Assembly (NCBI GenBank): GCA_039654915.1
Contig: CM077597.1
Location: forward strand, 80,044,001 to 80,108,000
From: Aquilaria yunnanensis
Lineage: Eukaryota > Streptophyta > Magnoliopsida > Malvales > Thymelaeaceae
Direction: 5' to 3'
Length of the DNA stretch: 64,000 bases
In this document: in pieces, positions 11,160-21,770 of the stretch
Numbering within the stretch: the stretch's first letter is position 1
Layout: every line of letters begins with the position of its first letter
Program-made: the position numbers and the translations under genes
The notes under the pieces: model-generated
What the model was told of the DNA's origin: nothing
Databases searched by the model: none
Seen by the model: only the letters and a program-made list of their open reading frames with translations

Positions 11160-11558
11160 ATGATGACTATGAGTGACTTCTTAGAGTCCACTAAATGGGT
11201 AATCAAGTCATGCTTGTTAAGAATGAACTTTTTTAGAAATGTTGAAGGGCATTTTAATGCAACTATAAATTGCTTAAACCATACTACGAAAATTGTATCG
11301 TACAAATATTTGAATGTTGTTCATATTATTTTGGATGATAAATATAAATTGAGGAAACCTATAAAGTTGTTTGAGAAAATAGTTGAATATCATCCATATA
11401 TAATATCCATCCCATTTCGCCCTAGCTATGACAATATTTTGAGAGATACATTCAATATAGATGGATTAGTATCAGTAAAAGTAAATATCATAAGTTTCAA
11501 CTTTTTTGGTAGTAATGGTCATTATATCTACATAAGTCAGTTTGCTGTTGCACCATAA
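11160..11558 (+). CDS. Unrecognised 132-aa array ORF, copy 1
   Basis: The product starts MMTMSDFLES and contains the shared core 'HT.KI..YKYLN', 'ILDDKYK', 'KLFEKI', 'HP.IISI.F.P.YDNILRD.F' and the C-terminus 'FAVAP'. There is no signal peptide and no evident transmembrane segment. I chose the first ATG because copy 4 shares the same MMTMS start. The frame is also open in copies 3 and 4 with mostly conservative replacements, but copy 2 is broken. The family is not recognised. A TATAAT-rich leader 'GAAAATTATAATATG' precedes all copies. Confidence 0.45.
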   Translation: MMTMSDFLESTKWVIKSCLLRMNFFRNVEGHFNATINCLNHTTKIVSYKYLNVVHIILDDKYKLRKPIKLFEKIVEYHPYIISIPFRPSYDNILRDTFNIDGLVSVKVNIISFNFFGSNGHYIYISQFAVAP

Positions 11559-12874
11559 TTAATCAGTTTGTTGCTTGTTTGGGAATATGATTTAAAATAG
11601 AAATTAATTTCAAAATTTTAATTGTTGAGCATTTTAGATATCTAATTAAATGTTAACAATTAGTTTAATAAACAAGTATAAATAAGTTTACATGATATTT
11701 GGGAGAGAGTTTTGTGGACTAGTCTATTTATGTATCTAGTGGCTAGATAGATCTCCATGTACATCATTTTCATTATTTAAGTTTAATAAAATTTCTGTCT
11801 TACTATTAGAAAAAAAAATAAGTTTAGATGATATTCCCTTGTGAAAATCCCAAAGATGAGTTACTATTGTATCATTAAAAGGGAGTCTTCTATATATCGA
11901 TAACTACTATATGATTCTAACTTATTACATAAATAAATTATTGTTTATATTTGTTACTCAATTTCATCCTTCTTTTTCTTTTTCTCTCTCTACATATATA
12001 TATGGTTTAGCATTAATTGCAACATGTTCTTGATTATGAGTATTCATGTCCGATAATAAGGCTGAAAATGAGATGAGCTATGATTTATAACAACCAATGA
12101 ACTTAACAACATAAGTGAAAAGGAAAGTTATACTTATTAATATTCGACAAATTTTTTATATGTAATCATGCTAAAGTTGGAGCTAAATAAATTATCATAT
12201 GTTAAGATGATATTTGTTTCGATTACTGCATGTAAGAATTACACCATGAACTATTTGTACATTCTTATTATGACACAAATAACATTGTTGAATGTTACAT
12301 TAATTTCAATTTATTTTTTAAATACATCATGGATTTGCTAGCTTATCAATTATCATGAGTTGCAAGATTTGGAATTGAAGTGATGAGAGCATGAATAGTC
12401 TTTCTCTAATCGAAAGGAAAAAGCAATAAAAGAAAAATTACATATAATTATTTGGTTTGAACAAGATATTTAGTTGCATTTATTTATCATCTTGTCCAAA
12501 TTAATTCTCATGATAATATGTGTAAGTCTTTGTTTAGGATCTAATCCTTTTAACTTGGAATCAATGACTTACATCAAAGTCTCCTATTTTTCCCCCTTCG
12601 CGGTTATGTCGGCCATCAAATACACAATGAATATGATGCAACAAGAAGATGCCAGTGAACTCATCTCCTTCATTTTCTATTCTCACACCATTCATTAACA
12701 CTACATTCCCTAGCGATAGGTTTCTTCTCAAGAAAAATTATACCATCCACTCTTATTCTCGGAGCTCATCTGCCTATAAATTCGAAATCACACTCAAAGT
12801 CGGGTATATTATCTATGTTATGTAAGAATATTTGTATTAGTAAGTGGGACCCTTTCTATATGAACGTGTGCAGT

Positions 12875-13405
12875 TATAACACCCCCATGTCCCACATGGA
12901 CGAATTGTGGGAAGCCTTATGTGGATATATAGGCTCCAATTCCAGAACATAAGCACCTAGCGCTTATCATTTTCCAAAGGATAGCGAATGTGGTGTGGGC
13001 AGGAGTTTTGTTGCATTGTTCTGGACTTGGGTCGTTACAGATGGTATCAAAGCCAACTCGGGACCGCGATGGTGTGGCATAGTGGGTATGCACATGCATC
13101 GTCTACCAGGATTGATCCTGAATTCGATAGGCTACTTGGCTAGGGGCTAAGTAGTCCGATTACAGAAGTTACTTGGTTTGGGGAACCAAGTAATCCGATT
13201 GACCCCAACGGGGACACTGCGTACATAAGGGGGGGGAGTTTGCAACACCCCCATGTCCCACATGGGTGAATTGTGGGAAGCCTTATGTGGATATATAGGC
13301 TCCAATTCCAGAACATAAGCACCTAGCGCTTATCCTTTCCCAAAGGATAGCCCATGTGGTGTGGCCAGGTATTCTGTTGACCGGTTCTGGACTTGGGTCG
13401 TTACA
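12875..13405 (+). mobile_element. Complete TRIM retrotransposon, copy B, inside tandem unit 2
   Basis: The LTRs at 12875-13039 and 13241-13405 are 165 bp each. The primer site at 13042-13054 has one change (TGGTATCAAAGCC), and a purine tract AAGGGGGGGGAG precedes the 3' LTR. The flanks carry a perfect 5-bp duplication GCAGT (12870-12874 and 13406-13410). Removing the element restores the sequence found uninterrupted in the other tandem units near 8800 and 10040, so the insertion post-dates the tandem amplification. Terminal bases are slightly mutated (TATAAC and TGCAAC instead of TGTAAC). Confidence 0.92.
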
Positions 13406-14521
13406 GCAGTTCTAGACATAGGAACAATCAGACGGCATATTACACCATATCTATTGCAAGTTCTATTGCATAAGATCAAGTCTCAACATCTTTTATGATA
13501 AGGATAACAAGATAAACTACACGAAAGTGGGGACGAGAAGAAACACAACTCTTCCTCGTAGTGATGCACTTATATTATAGAGAGCAGTGTCCTATTTATT
13601 CTAGTGATAGATGATGATACCACCTTTTTACTTTGAGCCTAGAAGTAATTTTATGAGTCATCCCATATATCATTATCATGGGGAGGGGCACCAGACATGA
13701 CAGCTAGACTCTACTTGAGGTAGTTGATATCCAAATTATAATAAATTTATGAACAAAGTTAATTTATTATGTTTCTTTTATAGTCAGATATATGTTATTT
13801 TAAAAATAAAATGCTATGTTGCTTTAGGGTCTAATAGAAATTATTTGCTTCTTCAAATAAAAATAAATGGTGTCTTTCTTTAACAAATGTCAAGCGACAT
13901 TTTGATATTATGCACAATATGTTGGTTATAGATCTTATATTAAATTCATTCAAACAGATTAGACAAACCACTTCTACTATTAAGTTTACAGGTAATAAAT
14001 CATCTTGTATCTTGAAACAACTGATATTCATACATTAAAGAAATTTACAATTAAGTTTTAGTATTTAAAGACGTAAACATTAAATCACTCAATTTCTAGT
14101 AGTTTATTTCACAGTCTGTTCTCTCCTCTCCCCTCCATTTGTTTTATAATTTTGAAAGATGGTTTAAAATTCATAATAAAGACTCAACATGTACATGCAA
14201 TACACATAACACATTTATCACAAAATCACAACTTTAGAAAAAAATACCATAAATGCATGTTGTGAAACGTAATTTTTAAAACAAATTATCACTATCTGCA
14301 AGGCACATGTGTATGCTAGTAGATAATGGAGAATGAAAACTATCCCTTGAAGATAGTGAGGTGTATTGTACACAATGACTATACTTTAAATTACACTTTA
14401 GCTAATTAATCGACTCGATATTAAATTGTCAATCAAAAAAATAAACTAAACTTTCTTTACCTATTAACTACTTATTCAAACAAAGAGAAAATTATAATAT
14501 GTTAGAAAATATGACAAGATG

Positions 14522-14916
14522 GTGACTATGAGTTACCTTCTATAGTCCATTTGATGGGTAATCAAGTCATACTTGATGAGAATGAATTTCTCTAGAGTTA
14601 TTGAAGGGCAATCAAACACATTGATAAAGGGGTTAAACCATACTATGAAAATTGTATCATATAAATATATAAGTTATGCGTCTACTATTTTGGATGGTAA
14701 ATATAAATGAAGGAAATCTGTTAAGTTGTTTCAGGAAATGATTCAAGTATCATCAAGATATAATATTCATCTCATTTTGCCATGGCTATAACAACATTAT
14801 GATAAATACATTCAATAGTTTGATTAGTGAAAATAAAAGTAAATATTACTACTTTTAGCTTTATTTGTACTAATAGCCATTCTGGCTACATAAGTCAATT
14901 TGTTATTGTACCATAG
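14522..14916 (+). pseudogene. Array ORF, copy 2, broken
   Basis: It aligns with the ORF at 11160-11558 over its full length but has several stops; for example, the codon after the DGKYK segment near 14705 is TGA. There are also frameshifts in the second half. It keeps 'NHTMKIVSYKYI' and 'TILDGKYK'. It is a pseudogene copy that shows the array is not uniformly under coding constraint. Confidence 0.6.
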
Positions 14917-15352
14917 TCAATCAATTTTGTTGCTTGTACAGGCGGATAATTTAAAATAGAAATTAATTTTAAAATTATAATTAGTAAGTATTTTAAGTAT
15001 CTAACTAGTTACTAAAAATTAGTTTAATAAACAATTATAAATAATTTTAGATGATATTTGGGAGGGGATTTTGTTGATAGATTTATTTATGTATCTAGTG
15101 GCTAACTAAATCTTCTTGTATATCATTTTCATTCTTCAAGTTTAATAAAATTTTTGTCTTACAGTTCAAAAAAAAATATATGTTTAAATGATATTCTCTT
15201 GTGGATATCCCAAAGATGAGTTAACACTATATCATTAAAAGGAAGCCTTGTATATATCAATGACTGCTGTAAGATTCTTACGTATTTCTTAAATAAATTA
15301 TTGGCTATATTTGTTATTCAATTATACGTTTCACATACAATTATTGTATCTA

Positions 15353-15354
<2 letters not shown>

Positions 15355-15422
<68 letters not shown>
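15355..15422 (+). repeat. (TC)n microsatellite
   Basis: About 34 uninterrupted CT dinucleotides at the position where other units have short TA or CT runs; this is the unit junction. Confidence 0.95.
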
Positions 15423-15426
<4 letters not shown>

Positions 15427-17309
15427 TACTCCATATATATATGGTTTGGCATTAATTACAATATGTTCTTAACTATGAATATTTATGCTTAATAATGAAG
15501 CTGAAAATGGGATGAGTTACAACTTATAGCAACCAATGGAGTTAATAACAAAAGTGAAAACGAAAGTTATAGTTATTGATATTTGACAAACTTTTTCTAA
15601 GTACTAATGGTAAAGTTGGAGCTAAATAAATTATCATATGTTAAGAAGATATTTGTTTCATCTACAATCATATCATAATTACACCATGAACTATTGTACA
15701 TTCTTATTGTGTCACAAATAACATTGTTTAATGTTGCATTAACTTTAATTTATTTTTTAAATACATCATATATTTGCTAGTTTATCATGAGTTGTAAGAT
15801 TTGGAATTGAACTAATAAGAGTATGAATAGTCTTTTTTTCTAATTAAAAGGGAAAAGAAATAAGAGCAAAACTCCATACAATTATTTGGTTTGCACGTAA
15901 TATCTAGTTGCATTTATTTATCATCTTGTAGTCCAAATTAATTTAGAAAAAATAATTCTCATGGTAATTAAGCTAATTCTTTTAACATGGACTCAGCGAC
16001 TCTTGCATTGAAATCTCTCATTTCCTCTCCTTCATGGTTATGTTAGCTATTAAATCCGTAATGAACATAATGTAACAAGAAGATACCAATGAACTCATCA
16101 TCTTCATCTTCCCTTCCCGCACATCTCATTAATGCTATATTCCCTAGCAACAAGGGTTTGCTCCCAAGAAAAACTATACCATCAGCTTTTACTCTAAAAG
16201 CTCCTCTACTCATAAATTTGAATTCATAGTTGGCATCATTTATATCAACTATATGCTATACAAGAACAACATCTATATCAGCAAGCGACTTTTCTACATG
16301 GACATAAAACTATTCCAGACAATAGAATAATCCGCCAGCATATTAGATGATAAATGCTACAAGCTCTATTATACCATATCAAGCCTCAACATTTTTTATT
16401 ATGGAGGTAACAAGATAAATTGCACGAAAGTGGGGATGGGAAGGAAGGCAAGTCCTACTTATAATGAACACACAACTAAAATCAAAATTATAATATATTT
16501 ATAACCAAAGTTATTTTATTATTATTTTTTATTTTATAGTCAAATATATGTTGTTTTGAAAATAAAATATTGTGTTGCCTTATGGACTAACAAAAATCAT
16601 TTGCTTCTTCAATTAAAAAAAAAAGTTGTGTCTTTATTTGATAAATGTTAAGCGGTACTTTGATGTTATGCACAAAATGCTGGTTATGAATCTTATATCA
16701 AATCCATTCAAATGAATTGGACAAATCACATTTTCTATTAAGTTTACAGGTAATATATCATCTTGTATCCTAAAACAATTGATATTCATATATGAAAAGA
16801 ATTTATAATCAAGCTTTACTATTTAAATACTTAAAATATTAAATCACTCATTTGTTAGTAGTTTATTTCACAGTTTGTTCTTTCCTCACCTCTCATTCAT
16901 TTGTTTTATAATATTGAAAGAAGGTTTGCAATTCACAATAAAGACTCAAAAGGCAATTAACATAACACATTGATCACAAAATCACAACTTCAAAAAAGAA
17001 TCTCATAAATACAAGTTGTGAAATGTAAGTTTTAAAACATACTTACACTACCAACAAAGTGCATGTGCACACATAGCAAATAATAATGAATGATTTTACC
17101 CTAATAAAGATAGTGAGTATATTGTACACAATTGCTATACTTTAAGTCACATGTTAGCTAATTAATCAACTTGATAAAACCATGTCAAACAAAAAAAAAT
17201 TAAATTTTCCTTAGCTACTAACTACTTAATCAAACAAATAGAGAAAATTATAATATGTTAGACGATGTGACTAGATGATGCTTATGAGTTACTTCTTTGA
17301 CTACATTAG

Positions 17310-17672
17310 ATGGGCGATCAAGTTATGTTTGATAAGAATGAGTGTTTTAAAAATGTTGAAGGCCATTCTAACACAATTGTAAATAGGTTAAACCATACTA
17401 TGAAAATTTTATTATATAAAAATTTCAGAGATGTTTCTACTATTTTGGATGATAAATATAAATGGCAGAAAACTGTTAAGTTGTTTGACAAAATTATTAA
17501 GGATAATCCAAATAAAATATCTATCTTGTTTCACCCTAACTACAACAATATTTTGATAGACATATTCAGCACAGATATATTAGTGACAATAAAAGTAAAC
17601 ATCACAATTTTTAATTTTGTTAGTAGTAATGAGCATTCCATCTATATAAGTAAATTCGCTATTGCCCCATAA
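17310..17672 (+). CDS. Array ORF, copy 3 (120 aa, altered N-terminus)
   Basis: The core and C-terminus follow copies 1 and 4 ('NHTMKI', 'ILDDKYKW', 'KLFDKIIKD', 'YISKFAIAP'). The first ~20 codons come from a different reading frame than MMTMS because of an upstream frameshift, so the start at 17310 is only the first ATG left. It may be non-functional. The stop aligns with that of copy 1. Confidence 0.4.
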   Translation: MGDQVMFDKNECFKNVEGHSNTIVNRLNHTMKILLYKNFRDVSTILDDKYKWQKTVKLFDKIIKDNPNKISILFHPNYNNILIDIFSTDILVTIKVNITIFNFVSSNEHSIYISKFAIAP

Positions 17673-20122
17673 TCAGTAAGTTTTGCTACTTGTATGAGAG
17701 GATGATTTAAAATAGAAACTAATTTCAAAATTCCAATTGCTAAGCATTTTAGATATCTAACAAATTATTAAAAATTGATTTAATAAACAAGTATAAATAA
17801 GTATAGATGATACCTGGGAGGGAATTTTATGGACAAGCTTATTTATGTACCCAATGGCTAGCTGCTCATCATTTTCATTTTTTAAGCCTAAAAAAAATTC
17901 TATCTTGCTGTTAAAAAAAATAATAATAAATTTAGTTGATATTCTTTTGTAGGAACCGCAAAGACAAGTTACAATTGTATCATTAAAATGGAGCCTTCTA
18001 TATATCAATAACTACTATAAGATTCTTGCATATTCCTTAAAAAAATTATTGGTTATATTTTTTACTCAATTATACGTTTCATATATAATTATTATATGTG
18101 TGTGCTCCTCTATCGCTCTTACACACACATGCACACATTTGTTCTTGATCATGAATATTTATGTTTGATAATGAGGGTGAAAATGAGATGAGTTACAATT
18201 TATAGCAACCAATGGAGTTAACAATATAAATGAATAAAAAAAGTTATGCTTATTAATAGTTGACAAACTTTTTCTAAGTAATCATGCTAAAGTTCGAGTT
18301 AAATAAATTATCACATGTTAAGATGATGTTTGTTTTAATTATTATCATGTCACAATTACACCAAGAACTATTATGCACTTTTATTTTGACAAAAATAACA
18401 TTGTTGAACGTTACCTTAGTTTCAGTTTACTTTTTAAATACGTATTGTATTTACTAGTTTATCATAAGTTGCAAAATTTAAAATTAAAGTAAAAAAATAT
18501 ATATGAATAGCCTTTTTTTCTAATGGAAAGGGAAAAGTAATAAGAGCAAAATTACATACAAGTATTTAGTTTGGATGTGATATTTAGTTGGATTTATTTA
18601 TCATCTTGTACTCTAAATTGATTTCACAACAAAAAATTCTCAGGGTAATTTGTGTAAGCTTTTGTTTAACATCTAATTTTTTTTAACTTGGACTTAATGA
18701 CTATTATATCACAATTTCTCATCTTTCTCCCTTCACAGTCATGTCAGCCAGTGAATTTGTAATGAAGATATGCAACAAGAAGATGCCAGTAAATCCATAT
18801 TCTTCATATTCCATTCCACACCTCTCATCAACACTATGTTTCTTTGTTACAAAGGTTTATTCTAAAAAAAAACTATACCATCTACTCTTATTCTAAGAGC
18901 TCATCTACCTGCAAATTCAAAATCACACTCAACCTCATGTATATCATCCATATACTCTATGAGAAGAATATTTGTATCAGCAAGGAAAACTTGTTCTGCA
19001 TTGACATGAGGTCTTTCTAGACACAGGAACAATTAGACAATATATTAGACGATATTTACTGCAAGCTCTATTGCACCAAATCAAGTATGAACTTTTTGTA
19101 AAATGAGGATAATAAGATAAATTATACAAAAGTAGGGATTGGAAGGAAGACAACTATTCCTTATAGTGATAGCATTTATATTATAGAAAACAATACCTTA
19201 TTTATCCTAATGGTAGAAGAAGATGCCACCTTTTTACTGTCAGCTAAAAAATGATTTTATCAGCAATCCCATAAATCATTATTATGGGGAAGAGGGAAAC
19301 TAGACATGGGAACTAGACTTTTCTTGAGGCAGTTGACATCAAAATTTGAATAAATTTATCATCAAATTTATTTTATTGTATTTTTATTTTATAGTTAGAT
19401 ATATGTTGTATTCAAAATAAAATATTATCTTATTTTACGTACAAGTAAAAATTATTTACTTCTATAATTAAAAAAAGCTATCTTTCTTTGATAAATGTTA
19501 AATGACATTTTCAGGTTATGCACAATATGCTGGTTCTGCATCTTATATCAAATCCATTCAAATGGATTGGATAAATCAAATATGCTATTATGTTTACAGG
19601 TAATAAATTATCTTTTATCCTTAAACAACCTATATTCATGCGTGAAAAGAATTTAGAATTAAGCTATAGTATTTGAAGACTTAAACATTAAATCAATCAA
19701 TTTTTAGAATTTTATTTTAGAGTCTTTACTCTCCTCTCCCTTCATTTGTTTTTTCATTTTGAAAAAAAAGGATTGTAGTTCACAATAAAGACTCAACATG
19801 CAATACACATAACATATTTAGCATAAAATCACAACTTTTGAAAAGAAGCCTAAAAATGCATGTTTTAAAATGAAAGTTTTAAAATTTATTCCCACTACCC
19901 ACAATGCGCATGTGTGCACTAGTAGATAATGGTAAGTGAGATTGCTCCCACGAAGATAGTGAGATGTATTATACATAAGTGCCAAACTTTAAATCACATT
20001 TTAGCTAATTAATCAACTTGATAATAACTTGTAAAAAAAAAAACAAATTAAACTTTTCTTAGCTACTAAATACTTAATTAAACAAAGAGAGAAAATTATA
20101 ATATGATAGAAGATGTGGCTAG

Positions 20123-20527
20123 ATGATGACTATGAGTAATTTCTTAGAGTCCACCAGATGGGTGACCGAGTCATGCTTGATGAGAATGAACTTTTTTAAA
20201 GATGTTGAAGGACATTTTAATGCAATTATAAACAAGTCAAGTCATACCATGAAAATCGTATTATATAAATACCTAAATGATGTTTCTATTATTTTGGCTG
20301 ATAAATATAAATGCATTAAAAATATTAAGTTGTTTGAGAAAATAATTCAAGATCATCCAAATATAATATTCATCTCCTTTTGCCCCGACTATGAAAATAT
20401 TTTGAGAGATATATTCAACACAGGTGGATTAGTGGCAATAAAACTAACATCACAATTAGTAACTTCATTAGTAGTAATGGCCTTCTTTATATTGATGACT
20501 ACTATAATATTCTTTCCAATTATTTGA
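20123..20527 (+). CDS. Array ORF, copy 4 (134 aa, altered C-terminus)
   Basis: The N-terminus MMTMSNFLES and the core closely match copy 1. After the 'GGLVAIK' segment the frame diverges, and a deletion joins it to downstream unit sequence, giving a hydrophobic tail ending IIFFPII. Block g of the unit (after the ORF) is missing here. Confidence 0.4.
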   Translation: MMTMSNFLESTRWVTESCLMRMNFFKDVEGHFNAIINKSSHTMKIVLYKYLNDVSIILADKYKCIKNIKLFEKIIQDHPNIIFISFCPDYENILRDIFNTGGLVAIKLTSQLVTSLVVMAFFILMTTIIFFPII

Positions 20528-20584
20528 ATAAATTAAGTTATATTTATTACTCAGTTATGCATGTCATATATAATTGTCATGTTT

Positions 20585-20587
<3 letters not shown>

Positions 20588-20631
<44 letters not shown>
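20588..20631 (+). repeat. (CT)n microsatellite
   Basis: About 22 CT dinucleotides at the same unit-junction position as the run at 15355. Confidence 0.95.
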
Positions 20632-20633
<2 letters not shown>

Positions 20634-20880
20634 TCCCCATATATGTGTGTGTGAAGTTTAACAACAAATGTAATGTGTTCTTAATCATTAATATAAATGC
20701 AATATGTTCGTGATGATGAATATTCGTGTTTGAAAATAAGGTTGTAAATAAGATGAGTTACAATTTATAGCAAATTAATGGAGTTAACAACATCAGTGAA
20801 AAGAAAAACTATGCATATTGATATTTGACAAACTTTTTCTAAGTAAACATGCTAAAGTTGTTGCTAAATGAATTATCAGC

Positions 20881-21770
20881 AAAAGGGGCAAATCTCATAC
20901 TAAACTTTTCACAGTAGCAGACATCACTCATTATTTTTTTTATAGTTAAATTGCCCATTAATACTTTTCTTGGTAAGGATATTTGCCACTAATGATTATA
21001 ATGTAGGACAAACTAGCAATTGTTGGTGTCAACGGTCAGAATATATCACAATTTTATGAAATAGTCCATCAAATATGATGATGACATGGCTAATTGAAAT
21101 GAAAAATTACATAATTTCTCCCTGAGTTATATGCTCTTATGTACACTAATCTCTAAACTAAAAAACAAAGTAAAACAATCATCATCTTCCACCAATTATC
21201 ATTCTAGTCCCATACCCAACTCTGAGACATCACCTTGTCTTTCATCCTCCACCACCCAAATCCGCCCAAGCTCGCTATCACCATCACTCTCTACACCTAC
21301 CTCTCCTCCTTTTCCCTGCTAAGGAAATTGCTTAGTTATTATGCTTAGTTGGTAATTGTGGTGAAATTACTCTCATTAAGTACACTTTTCTCACACTAGG
21401 GAGGGCTAGGAGGCAGTGGTGGACTGAAAATTAAACCTAGCCACCGTTGTGGAGCTAGTGGTGGAGAAGGCTATAGTTTCAGAGAGTTAAGCCGTCAATG
21501 GAGTTTTCCACTGGTAATACAGCTTAATCTACGATCTGGTAAGTGATGCGCAGTTAACAACCATGCATCTATGATGGAGAGAGGTAGACACAAGGCCAAT
21601 TAGTGTGGTAGATGTAACCAATTCTCTTACCCACTTTTCCTCCTTTCCAATTCTTTAGGTCAAAACCTTGAAACAAGCATGTTTGTGAATAAGTATCCGG
21701 ATATAGAACTCAAAGTGGCAACAGTACTAGTGTCTCTGTAAAGGCTCTCCTAGTATTTCCTCTACATTAA
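20881..21770. other. Intergenic sequence after the tandem array
   Basis: Unit homology stops at 20880. The stretch 20945-21120 shows weak inverted similarity to 25040-25205 ('GATATTTGCCACTAATGA' against the complement of 'GACAGTGGCGAATATC'). This could be degraded terminal inverted repeats of a ~4.3-kb element. A Pro/Ser-rich 63-codon ORF at 21131-21322 looks like chance coding or a captured fragment. No gene is supported. Confidence 0.3.

Larger units (their letters stand above)
8290..20880 (+). repeat. Tandem array of ~2.8-kb units (about four full, two partial)
   Basis: The same ordered landmarks recur. 'ACAAGAAGATGCC' is near 8568, 12640 and 18775, with variants near 9806 and 16073. 'CAAACATAGGAA'-like sequence is near 8810, 10050, 13420, 16315 and 19020. 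The ORF start region is near 11150, 14500, 17255 and 20100. 'GGTTTAGCATTAATT' or a variant is near 9182, 12004, 15440 and 20655. 'CATGCTAAAGTT' is near 9347, 12168, 18285 and 20849. Units are roughly 8290-9179 (internally deleted), 9180-11999, 12000-15439 (enlarged by a TRIM), 15440-18133, 18134-20640, and a stub to 20880. The array ends abruptly at 20880. Copies are clearly diverged, so the duplications are old. Confidence 0.85.

Noticed and set aside
8870..11558. Slight resemblance of the array ORFs to sliding-clamp (PCNA-like) strand patterns
   Set aside because: Only a few residues (for example 'GITFYSMD' and a C-terminal 'FAVAP') recall clamps; the two frames lie on opposite strands and no full domain can be aligned, so no assignment was made.
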